Source: Blasia pusilla (lineage: Eukaryota > Marchantiophyta > Marchantiopsida > Blasiales). From it: DNA of 64,000 bases. Under the pieces are notes generated by a model that did not search any database, had not been told where the DNA came from, and was given only the letters and a program-made list of their open reading frames with translations. Shown here piece by piece: positions 33,646 through 45,103 of this stretch (the first letter of the stretch is position 1; each line of letters starts with the position of its first letter). The DNA lies in contig CM114275.1 of the NCBI GenBank assembly GCA_050084515.1, positions 8,370,001-8,434,000 of the forward strand, given 5' to 3'. Position numbers and translations under genes: made by a program.

Positions 33646-34900
33646 AGAATGAATGAATGGATTTATTGTCCTCAGGGACCCCATAGGGCCATGGAACTTA
33701 GTTTTGCAAAAATAACAGCAATTTGAAGAAGAACCAGCAAAGCACCAGCAAGGGCTTAAAAGGTCCTTTATGACAGGTGATTTTCTCTAGTCTTCACACA
33801 ACAATGTAAGAATTTAGCAATCTGAATCTGATTCAGCCCAGCCATCAATTCAGAGACCCCTAAGGGCAGGGTGAGCGAAGAGATCTGGGAAGTCAAGTCT
33901 AATGTGATTGTGAAAGGTGCTGTGGAAGAGGTAATGTTGTTAATCATCAATGAGCCCTGAGTTGCAAAATCTACATAATCTGTGTGTTTCTTGTGTGAGA
34001 ATTTTCCTTTCTCAATCTCAAGGTCAGTTGAGCCACATCTGAATCTCGCTAATGTATGACATAACTTACTGGGAATGGGTGCAGAGATGAAAGAGGCTTG
34101 CTGCATGGATCTGCTAGTGTTCATGAGGGTGTGGTACCGCCTCATTCTTTCTCTATTTTTGTGAGATGTATTCCCCCTAGTCTCCCAAAACCGCTGGTGC
34201 TGATCCCAGTTGATGGGGATGTAATTGCTGTGTAGTTGTTCAGCCAGGTCCTGGGTGAGGGCCGTGGGTACGGCATCGATTGACATGCCCCATTTCACGA
34301 GCCACTCCTTGCAGTCAATATATCGATTTTTTGCCCCAAGAGCTGCCCTACTTTTAGAAACCTCAAAGGCTCTGGCTGAGAGACGATAGGGATGGTCCTT
34401 GCAAATATCCTGAAGGTTTTGGAGGAATGTGATCAGATTTTTAACAGCATGAATCTCCATTGGGACCTCCCCAAACTCAGCCAGTAGAATGTTGTGGGGA
34501 GTGGTTCTCCTAATGCCCAGACTCTGTCACATAAATAGTTTCTGGGGGACCTGAAGACCTTGGGGCCATGCCTTGGGGTTGGGGCTCCACACCTCAGATG
34601 CATAGAGTGTGGCTGGAATCACAAGACCTTTGAAGAGATGGAGTTTTTGTGGAATATGCCAGAGTTCCATTCTTCTGCAGTTGGATTGCAGCATGTGTAA
34701 ACCCCTCAATCCTGCATTATCTTGTTTCGACTTCCATTAGTTCGCCATTGGTTGTTGGGTTTGAGCTGTACCCCCATGTATATATACTCACCCACAATCT
34801 CTTTAGTCTCCCTTATCAGTCCCTGGCTGAAGGTGAAAGTGTGTGACGGCTGTGCTGTAGGGAGCTGTGATCCAACGATCACAGAGAGAGATGTCGTGAA
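33646..34900 (-). pseudogene. LINE 3'-end fragment, copy C, with the end of the RT region
   Basis: The longest of three related fragments. From the 5' side on the minus strand: GEYIYMGVQLKPNNQW (about 34810-34760), KLHLFKGLVIPATLYASEVW (34527-34709), the typical post-RT block of LINEs, then PYRLSARAFEVSKSRAALG, WLVKWGMSIDAVP and CHTLARFRCGSTDLEIEKG (33768-34460). It ends in a (CATT)n tail complementary to GAATGAATGAATGG at 33648-33661. The endonuclease and catalytic RT motifs are missing. It reaches to about 150 bp before the acetylesterase start, in the opposite direction. Confidence 0.75.
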
Positions 34901-35052
34901 GAAGCACAACTGAAGCAATTGAGCAATATTTAATGGTTGAGTCTGAACAATCATTATTTTGTTCGCTAACTTCGATACTGTTAACAGTTGGCAGGATATA
35001 GTAGAACCAGACACACAGAGAGTGAGGCATGGTGGTCAGCTGATGTGACTTG

Positions 35053-38000
35053 ATGACAAGAAGGCGAATTGATACTAAAGAAAATACTTTGAGTACAATG
35101 GCTCCATCTTTCCATCATCAGAGTTCTGTCAAGCCGAAGGGAGGCAGAGGAGCGCATAGCGGGAAATGGGGCTCATGCGAGTACACAATGGTAGTTGGAG
35201 GGCTGTTTTTGTTCATTGGCACGGTTTGGTTGGGAGTCAGGTATAACCACTTTGAAAGGGTTTGGAACCAGTGGCAGCAAGGAGACAATAAAGACCTACT
35301 CCCTGATTTTGATGATCATGTCGTGGAAATCAGCAAGGTGGGCAGTGCCTTGGAGAGTGGCGCAGGTGAACATTTCTTGATGGAAGCTGAATTGTTTTCT
35401 ACAGAAATGACTTGTATGGAGAGATCAGCCAATTCCTTCAAGATAATATCACGGATTTGGAAATCAATGGTTCTAATGGAGAGATCAAACCCTCATTGGC
35501 AAATCTTTGAGTTCCCTATCAATTATCAGGAGTTTTTGGATTCAAGTCTTTGTGCTACTTTTTTATATTGTTAAGCTGACACATTTGCCATCACATTTGA
35601 AATGCATGGCATAGTCTGTTTGGATGGATCTCCTCCTGCTTACTACCTGGACTATGGAAGCGGAGATGGAGTCAACAATTGGGTTCTTCATCTGGAGGTT
35701 AGCTCACCTACAACCCTTGATAGCGTTCTGGGAATACCAATTTCTTGCTGTGAAGTTATATGCTCCAAGATATCTTGTGGCTGTACATGAGTTGATGTAT
35801 CCAAACAAGTCTGCAAACACAAACAGCAAGTTTAGATTGGAACATTCCCTACCTTCAAGGTCAGATTCCGTTTGGGGTTCAAGCATCATTCTGTTGTTAC
35901 TTTTTTGGACAGAAATTTCTTAGGCTGAATCATCCAGTCCTGTCCAAGAGGCGAGCCACCAAATAGATGTCTGTTTCAATCAGCTTTCCATGCCAATGTC
36001 TGTACAGAACAGAGACGTTCCATTATGTTGAAATGTGATCTTTGATCTATTCATCACAGTGGTAGGGTTCATGTCATGATTATGAAGGTGCTCCTCAAAT
36101 AGGATTGCAATTTCTGATTGAATTTTGCACCCTGGTCCTACGCTTCTCTGGTACTGGGATGGATCTCTTTCTTACGATGAGTGGTTTTTGGATGCAGGGA
36201 GGTGGCTGGTGTCCAACCAACGATTCATGCTTCAGCCGTGCATTCACTGGATTAGGTTCATCACACTATATGCCCCAACAAGAGTATTTGCGGGGTATTC
36301 TCAGCAGAAACCCGGAGGTGAATCCAGGTGCAAGAGAATTACTGGATTCATATTTCGTTTATGGCTTTCAGTGAGTGCTAGAGTGACCTAGCCCTCCATA
36401 ATTTCTGAATTCTATGTAGTGCTGTTGGGATTTCTAATGGTTAATCTGGCTGCAGACTTCTACAACTGGAATCGGGTGAAGATAAAATATTGTGATGGGG
36501 GCTCTTTCAATGGAGATGTAGACATTGCACCAATAGTCGAGGGCCGGCTCCGCAACCACCATGGGAAGGTCAGATGGTCGCAACCCACACATTTTATATG
36601 TGTCAGAGCTTGTTGAAAGCATCATATCTGTTTGGCGGCAGGATTAGTTTCTGTGGTACGGTTCTTCACCAAGAGAAGAAATGTACTATCATCTCCTTGG
36701 AGAAAGTGCAGAATACAGTGCTGGTGTGAGAATCAAATTTATTGACTGCGCAATTTGATTGCATGTTATAAGAGTTGATTTCAAAGCAGATGAAAATGAC
36801 GAAAAGACCAAATTGCTTTGAAATTTCAGTGACCAGTGGTTTTGGGGCTTTAGGGGGAGGTAGAGGAAGCCGGGATGGTGGATTTTTCTTTTTTCAAATG
36901 AGCGGGAGGGAGCAGAGTTTAGATCTAACTCTGCTTAGTGAACCACACATAATGATAAGTAGTAACAGCACACACCGAACTTACTTGACATGACAGGAGT
37001 CTTTCACAACAGTTTGTTAGGAACAAGTGTTAATCTTGGATCATGTCCATTTCTCTTTAATAATCTGTTTATTTGAACTGCTATGGTGTTGTGTAGGCTA
37101 TGAACATTTACTATAGGGGCCAGAGAGTCTGGAATGCTGTCGTAAAAGATCTTCTTGCCAAAGGGATGGCTAATGCGAAAAAGGTATCTGGTATTTGATC
37201 CACCTATGAAATTGACAACCTGCAACATGCAAACCAGTCATGCATCCAGAGAGTCTGATAAAACTCATGGGACTCTACACTACAGGGCTTTTTGACAGGC
37301 TGCTCGGCTGGTGGCCTGGCATCAATGCTGCACTGTGACCAGTACAAAAAATTGATGCCAAAGGGATCTAAAGTCAAATGCCTAAGCGATGGAGGGTTCT
37401 TCCTTGATATGTACGTATCACAATCCTCTTGAGTTTCTGTTGTGGAGAAATTAGAGTAGTACACCTATCTTTTGGTGCAAAGTCAGAGCTAGCTTCAGCT
37501 AACCTATGCACCATTCCAGTGTGCAGAATCAGCAAGTCTGTTTACAATACTCTTCTCTTACAGGATCCTAGTTCTGATGTAATGCTCCTTTAAGTCCGAC
37601 TTAATGAGGATCCTACATGGGCCAAGTCTCACAGCACAGGTCCTCACTACTATCAAACTTCAGAGGTCACCCATAGGTCTCTTTCTCAAAAACAAAATCA
37701 ATCTCTACAAACAAGCTGGACAAAAGGACCTGCCAGTTAGGTCACACCTCATACTCAGAGTCTAATCACACCCTTCTCTCAGATTACTGTGCAGCAGCGT
37801 CAGTGCTGCATGACCCACCGGCAACCTCAGCAGTTTTCATCAAAGCTCTGCATACAGTAGAATTGAGGATCAAATTCTAAGCATAGATTTTATCATGTGA
37901 TAGATCATTCATGACCCTTAGATCTTCTAAACCAACCCTGACCCTAAGTAGGGCTGGTGGCTAACCTTAAAGATAGAGAATCTCTAAGTCGGTATCTAGG

Positions 38001-41000
38001 TAACTAAAAACATGGGCATGAAAAAACTAGATATTCGCATTTTAAACCAGATAGGATGTTGTATTAATGCTGTGAATGAACGACCAATGGATACTCATCA
38101 GAGACTTCACTCATTAAGTAGTGCCTGTGGTCAGAGACAAACTTGAAGAGGGAAAAGGACTGTATTAATGAAACTTTACAAGTAACTGATTTGTCATACA
38201 GAATATAACTGATGCTGCTTTCAAATCAATCAGAAAGTGGCTCAGCACATTATGGATACACGGGAATACCTTGGTAGATGAGAAGTAGCTTTCTTGTAGC
38301 GAAGGACAGTAATTGTAGATTACTCAAACATTGGGAGAGACAACTTGTTAAGTGTTGTCTGTTGTAGCCCTAGGACCATAGATCCTATGCCCTGGTCATG
38401 TGGCGCTAGACACTCAGATGGATACAGAGGGAGGGCAAGTGAAGTGCCCACCCATTGGGAGGAGGGAGACTCTCTCATATGGTGTGAGCCTTACCATACA
38501 GACTGTTGGCGGAGAGCTTCCAGGCATTAGCCAGGAAACTATTTGTAACACTATCTTCCTTGTCTTCATTAGTAGCGCCTATTCTAGCCAACCATAAATC
38601 CCATTCTCTGGTTGGACAGTGTTAGAGATTGGGATGAGTGCAGTCGTAGGAGAGAATACTCATTACGTAGTGCCTGTTCTATCCTTGCGATCATTGATAC
38701 TGCACTACAGTTGGGTGGTGCTAGGAGAGAAATATGATCAAATCCACCTCTCCCCCATAAGACCATGTATTTAGTGCCTGTCCAGGCAGCACACCACTTT
38801 TAACAGCAGTGTAACTCCTCCACAGTAGTGTAAGGATTATCATGTCAACTCCACCATAGCTAGAGGGATACACTGAATTTTTATAGGTTGAAGAACTGAG
38901 GAATGTAGAAAAAGAGGACGAGTAGGCTCTGGTGAGTGTCCGACTCTTATGGGATTGGTCCTGGTCTACTAGAAACCAAAAGAACTTGGTCTGAAATTAA
39001 GGACATTGTTTAGGGAACCCTAGAGGATAAGATTGAATTTCCCAAAAAATGGGAATCACGTAAAATGTAGAAATGAACTTTCTCCTTCTGGGGAAATTAA
39101 GACTAAATTTTGTCCTGAATAGCAGGGTTGGAATTTCAATATGTATGTCCTCAAGATCCAAAATTACACACCCTTACAAGGATGAATTTGGAACTGAAAT
39201 GGCTGTTAACTGATGATCATATTTAGGCTATTAATGGTATGACTGAAGATGTACTTATTTTTGGAGATGGAGGATATCTGTGACAAGGGATCTCTTGAAA
39301 TTCAGACAGATCTGCTTGTTTATTTGACAGACCAGATATTACTGGAAAGCGGACCATAGCGGAGTTTTACAAGCAGGTGGTCTTGCTGCAGGTAGACTTG
39401 TTTTCCTAAGTACTTGGATTGAAGTTGTGAAGGTGAATTCTGCAAGAAAAATTATGGCAAGAAAAAGTATACTGTCTATTCCTATGGATGATTTTTTTTT
39501 CAAGATTAGAATATATCTAAGGTAAATATTACCTGCTGCAGAACATGGGTCCAAATTTGCCAAAGGAGTGCACTGAGAGCAGAGCTGAGACCGAGGTAGC
39601 GTTTCACAGACTCTTCTTTGTTGGAGACTTGAGAATTTCAACCTTGAAGGAATGGATGGATGAGTACTGGACAAAAAAAAATGTAGTGTTGTGAATTTTC
39701 TAGATAATGCATGGTTGCCTAGAATGAATCTTTCATTTTAGTAAGTGTTTATTAGGTAGGATTACTGTTGGTTTCCATCTTGCCTTATTTCTCTTGGGTG
39801 GTATGGACTCCTTGCATCTCACCTACATGTTCTTGGCCATCTCAGAGTCCCAGTTGATCCACTACATGGTCCCCTTGAGCCAGCACTACGGGATGAATGA
39901 GATAAGAAAGGAAAGAATTACAGATCGGAACTTCATCAACAGGCCAAAGTGCATAGTCCTCGGTGATTCTGAGTGCTGAGGAGTATACAGGAACCTTGCT
40001 AATTGATGGCACATCTCAACACGTTCTCTGACAAAGACGTACCGTACCTGTTTGAAATTATTTTGCAGTGCATCTTTCCGACATATGTAATACCACACTT
40101 CAAAACGCCATTTTTTATGCTAAACGCTGCTTACGATGACTGGCAGGTGCTTACATATCTTACCCTAGTCTTTTTTATGGTTACTGTGTGTCAATCATTC
40201 TTTCTATTGTAGAACCTGTGTGATCTCCCTTGATGTTATTGTCTTCTATTGTGCTCTAGGACAGGTATTTCTGTTTCTGGATGTCAAACTGCCTTAGAGA
40301 ATGCAGACACACATTCAAACACTGGGTGTGCAATGAACTATGTTTGAGTGAGACCTTAACAACTACTTTCACTAAATCCTCAATCAAATTCGAAATAAGA
40401 GGCCATAATCTTGTGTAACTAACCTGGGTGAAAGTGTCTTTGTGTTACCTGAGTGCTAATCTTATTCGCACTCTATAAGTTGTTCTCTTAAGAGGGTCAA
40501 TTAGAAGTTGGCACAAGAAGAGCAGTGGATTCCATTAATCTGAGCAGAAAAGTGTTCCACAAAATTCTAATGAATTTGAGCTCATTCAAGTTCTTCTCTC
40601 CTTTCCTTTAGCCAGACCACATGACACAGCGAATGTAACCCTTTCCTTTCTAAATTACAATTCTTGCCCAGATCATCATTAAATCCCTTCTGGAATTGGA
40701 CTGAACTGCAGGGATCCTACTTATGTTCTTTCTAATCTATCAACCGAATGGGACCCTCTAATAAACCATAATATCGGCGCTTGTGGGTCTTTGTTGAGCA
40801 GTTCGACAACGTCCTTATTCCACCTTCTTCCGATCCGGATGGCGACTGGAGAAATTGCAAGTATAGCTTGGGCCAGTGTAGCGATGAACAAATGGAGAGT
40901 ATACAAGGTGTGAAAAAAGAAAGAAAACAGAACCCTCTGATGAATATCAGCTCTCCTAGTAACTTGGGATATAAGAGCAGTTTTGCATTACTTTTCGTAC

Positions 41001-41641
41001 CCAGCATCTTAGCAAAGTACTTTTTAGTTCATTCACACATTTTATGAGTGCAGTTTCATGACTAATGTGGGAGCGGAGACAGTGCCTGATCCACAGACTA
41101 GACTTGAATTTTTCCGATCTTAGGCAATATTTTCACCGACTGACTGTGGGTCCTTCCTCTCCGGGGGAAATGCTCAGGTTTCAGAAGTGATCTTTTGAAG
41201 CAACTGGCCACACTCTTCGAAAATCAGAACAATGGTGCATTCATTGATTCGTGCTATACGCACTGTCAAAGTGAAATGGACAACTCTTGGAATGGACCTG
41301 GAGCTACCTTAGTTGACGGCAAGGTGATTGCTTACTTTCTTGTAGTGAATTTCGTTGTTCATGGCTGTCCTCCCATCCCCACTTTTCCTTTGTCCTCATT
41401 CTTGATTATCTAGTAATTCAGTTTAAGCCCAGACACTGCTTCAAAGGAAAATAGAGCATTTACAGTTAAAACTTGTGTGCCGGCGACTTGGTAAGGTTTA
41501 GGGTGACACCAAGTCTGATCTCTGTTTCGTGGTTTGTGATAGACAATTGCTACTGTTGTTGGAGACTGGTACTTCGAGCGGAATACAACATTCATCGTGG
41601 ACAGCCCATACCCCAGCAACCCCAGCTGTCCACGATCATAG
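35053..41641 (+). CDS. Pectin acetylesterase (CE13/Notum family), 12 exons
   Basis: Removes acetyl groups from cell-wall pectin. Exons: 35053-35365, 35576-35697, 36198-36327, 36456-36517, 37097-37183, 37286-37410, 39331-39391, 39542-39595, 40069-40146, 40802-40907, 41178-41323 and 41543-41641. Joined they give 1383 nt in frame, 460 residues, TAG at 41639. Landmarks are [24 protein letters not shown] across the exon 2/3 join, [20 protein letters not shown], the nucleophile elbow GCSAGG (Ser245), LNAAYDDWQ (Asp341) and DSCYTHCQ (His408), so the triad is complete. A hydrophobic stretch near residues 46-62 would act as signal anchor. The start is the first in-frame ATG; a second ATG at 35098 is equally possible. 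The exon 4/5 join skips about 7 residues usual in the family, and a longer exon 4 (to about 36568) is an alternative. Introns carry dispersed repeats but no coding break. Confidence 0.93.
37478..38045 (+). repeat. Dispersed repeat of about 600 bp, copy 2, in intron 6 of the acetylesterase gene
   Basis: Partner of 31398-32035, in the same orientation as that copy and as the gene. It starts at CAAAGTCAGAGCTAGC and ends at AACTAGATATT. Intron 6 (37411-39330) is the largest intron of the gene and most of its length is this repeat plus the short dispersed repeat. Confidence 0.75.
38100..38790 (+). repeat. Cluster of short dispersed repeats in intron 6
   Basis: At least four complete or partial copies of the TAGTGCCTGT...GGTTGGACGGTGCT repeat start near 38104, 38345, 38555 and 38649. 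A further stub (TTTAGTGCCTGTCC) is near 38770. All are in the plus orientation. Confidence 0.65.
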
Positions 41642-43685
41642 TGGATTCAGGAGCAATGACAAACCTTGAAGGGGCTTTGAAAGACTCACTACATTATCTG
41701 GAGAGGGGAGAGCATTGTTAGTCTCTCTGGAGTTTAACCTTTTGTGCAGATCTTTGATCCATTCAAGCTCAAATGGATGAATGCTGTGGACTTTCATATC
41801 CATATCATTTCTATGCACTGCTGCACCATGGCACAATCGTGTTTTTGTGTGGAGTGTTGTGGATTTATATACTTGTTTGTCATTACTTGTGGTGCAAACC
41901 TGAGTTTAGAAGATTTTACATCTCACAACCTTGTGTGAATCATTTTTTTGGATTGTAAATTACACTTTCTGAGCGGACATCAATCATAGAGTACTTACTA
42001 ACTGTGCATGGCCTTGGAACTTTAGACTCCATGCATGCTCTGGTTGGATAGTGCTAGCGACTCAGTTGGGAAGAACACAGAAGCGAACAAAATACCATAT
42101 GGGAGCATTCATACTCTCTGTACTAAGTGTTGGTGTGGAGCTGCCAAATGTGCGCCAAGAAACTCTTCACAACACAATGTAGCTTAATTGAGTTTTTAAC
42201 CCCAAATACAGTACTGGCCAGTGCAGTAGTTTTGAGCAGTGAATCTGGTGAAACTAGCATACGAGACAAGGAGAAAGTAATAGAGATCAACACGCCCTCA
42301 ATGATAGGCTTTTCTAAAGACATTAATGAAGTTCGCCGGTGCTTTTGACCACATAAATGTGGCCTGGTTTGACAACGCTAGAGATTGGCATGGGTGGAAA
42401 GGGAGAAAGAGGTGAAGAAAGCAATCTGATTACTTGGTCAAGTGGAAGGGCTATCATGTGAAAGAGGTGACGTGGATTGCAGAGGCAGACCTGAAACACG
42501 CGTAAGAGGTGTTGTAAGACTTCAAACAGTTGCAAGCGAATCACATGCGTTAGAACACGGAGTAGCTAGGGACATGATTTGTGACCATAGGAAGCTTCGG
42601 CCAAAGGCCGTTGTGACTAGAACATGCTAGTGTTGCAATAAAGGAATGCATGAATTTTGAGATTCGATGCTTATGTTATTTGCAATTTTTCTTGGTAGTG
42701 CATGGCAATGAGTGGTTCCTCATACTCTAATGTAGGGTGCCCTATACAATAATATCCAACTTACTTGATTTCCTACCTCCCCCCAAAAAGTGTGTTTCTT
42801 GTCAGGGCAGCAACTTTGGGCAATCATCCTAGGCAGTTGAACGCGACAAATTGGTATGACAATACCAGCGTTGGTATTTCAATAGAGGTTCTTATTTTGT
42901 GAACGCAACCACAATATGATTGGAGGTTCCTTTCCGTTGAAAATTTGGAAGGTAGTATTCCCCATTTGTTGATCTTTTGATTTCTTGTTGTCAAGTTTCC
43001 TTGGGTTGAATCTTGCCAAGTTTATGGGGAGTACAAGGTATCATCATTAAGCAATACGAAATACCCTTGTGCCACCATGGTTAAAATATGGTGTGTAGCC
43101 ATTGTGGAAGGCCAACATGCCATCTTGACTCACCAACATTGGTGTAGAACCATTCATACCCACGACTCTTCGAAATCTTGGATGCAAATATTAAGTGGCA
43201 AGCAAAAATTATCATCTTCTATATTGTCATGAGGTGGTTCATGGGGCAGAGTGTCTTGTTTAGGTGATCTCCGTCGTAAGGTTATGCTCTGGAAGATGCA
43301 AAAGTAGAATTATGATATCTTTTCCAACATTCCTAAGTACAGGCGGTTCCCAAAAATGATGTTTGAGGTATGTTTGGATGTTTATCAATTGTGTACCGTC
43401 TTTTGTCCAATGCCATGAATTGGAAATGTCATCCATCTCCTCAGACTTAAGTGAATGATGTCGGCAAGACAATGGATGACTCTCTTGATGATGGATGACT
43501 CTCTCCACAATGTCAGAGTAATTTGACATGTTCTCTTCAAGACGACATAGTTGAATAAAATCAGCCATGTAAATTTTGAGCAGTAAATAAGAGGGCGGGT
43601 ATGGCCATGCGGGGATATTCTATCAACCGTAAGATTCAATCATATGTTTAGAGGTTTTGCTCACCACTTCGAATATGTGCTTAAG
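41642..43685. other. 3' flank of the acetylesterase gene, mostly featureless
   Basis: Contains two partial copies of the short dispersed repeat (about 42017 and 42366) and the chromodomain scrap listed separately. Minus frames at 43260-43640 are unrecognised. No clear polyadenylation site could be chosen. Confidence 0.4.
42428..42505 (+). pseudogene. Chromodomain remnant of a Ty3/gypsy integrase
   Basis: 25 residues read DYLVKWKGYHVKEVTWIAEA followed by DLKHA and a stop. YLVKWKGY and TW--E are the signature of chromodomains at the integrase C-terminus of chromoviruses. Nothing else of the element is recognisable around it. The stop after DLKHA is TAA. Confidence 0.7.
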
Positions 43686-43689
43686 GTTG

Positions 43690-44060
43690 CATGGAAATGG
43701 ACAAGTCTATCCCATGGTCACACAAAAATGGACAAGTTTGTCCCATTGAAGGAGAAGTTTGGATATGTCTGCACACATAGATTACAATAGGTAGAGGCCA
43801 CGCTTATAACTCATAGCGGAAGGCAGGGGGGCGAAGGAGGCAATAAGTGGGGAGGGAGTAGAGATGGGGGTAGCAATGAGAAGGTGTAATTCATAGAGGC
43901 AAGTGGGTAGGATGAGAAAGAAGAGGGACGTGGAGCCCATATAGATAAGTCCTTCCATAAGACGGACATGGACATGTCCGCAGACACGAACTTTGTCCAC
44001 ATGCAATCTTGGTCTATCCATGGGATGGACTTGTCTAGTCAAATTCGAACATGTCTGCGA
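43690..44060. repeat. Inverted-repeat unit of about 370 bp, MITE-like
   Basis: ATGGACAAGTCTATCCCATGG at the left (about 43692) faces its imperfect complement CCATGGGATGGACTTGTCT at the right (about 44018), with further GACATGTC/TGTCTGC motifs in both arms. A related GGACATGGACTCTGTCCACG block lies at about 44463. Ends and target duplication are not defined. Confidence 0.45.
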
Positions 44061-45103
44061 ACGTTCTATCCCGTCCCTACGCTCAGTTTTTTGGGAACTT
44101 GGCCTGCTTGCGCAAGGATGGGGCGCGGGTTATGAGTCAAAAGAGTGTGAGATCGGAAGCGCGAAGGGAGACGCAAGGGAGGTACATTACGTAAGGAGGG
44201 CAGGGATGACCCCCCCTCTCCTCTTTCCCCAAAACAAACAAACCAAAAAACAAACCGTCTGTCGCATCCCTTATATAGTAGGGCATGACCAATTGAGGAG
44301 GATGGAGCGGGGATCAAGGATGGGCGCATAAATTGGGTTGGGGGACAAGTTGAAGGGAATGCAAATAATGGGTTAGATCAGGCGTGGGGTGTAGGATATG
44401 GGGATGCGGGAAAATTTTCTCACACGGAAAAATATATCCCTAAGACGGACAAAAGTTCCTGGACATGGACTCTGTCCACGTGCAACTTTGTATCTCCTCT
44501 CCATACGCAAGTGGTTCAGAGAGTCTACCACCAAATATATGACACCATTAGTTGAATGATGACATCTATGCCACACCATCAACTCTGCTTAAGATGACGA
44601 TATTCTATCCATACATAACAATCATGAAATGATGGGAAATTGGCGAAGAATGTTGCAAGGAACATCTCCTCAGGTATATTCGACACTAGAAGAACTTATG
44701 ATTTTTATGAATGACTCTTATGACTTATTAGAGTCATATACGTACATAAATGACTTGCAATGACTATAACTTATGGAATGGCAAAAGCCTAATCATGTAC
44801 TATCGTGATCCTTATAGTTAAATGTGTGACGATGCGGAACATTAAAACTCTAGAAGGGTCATACTAGCATGGAAGTGCGCCGAAGTCTTTAGATTGAGAC
44901 ATGAATTGTAAGTGAGACGTGAGCTTTGTTGGGCATCTCAAGGATGATGGTCGTGACCAAGTGGAACAAGACCAAACACCAAGTGGGACTTGGAACTCGA
45001 CTGAGTGTTTGGGGTTTTCCACGTTCGAGGTTATATGGTAAATGGTAAATAGATCAAGCCCGTGGGACCCAAAGGGTCGAAAGGCTAAAAAACACATTAC
45101 AAG
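44061..45103. other. Interval without a gene
   Basis: No recognised coding. A CACTAGAAGAAC string at 44685 followed by TATGACT motifs resembles the right end of the small element at 11260-11478 in inverted orientation; no partner end was found. Confidence 0.4.
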
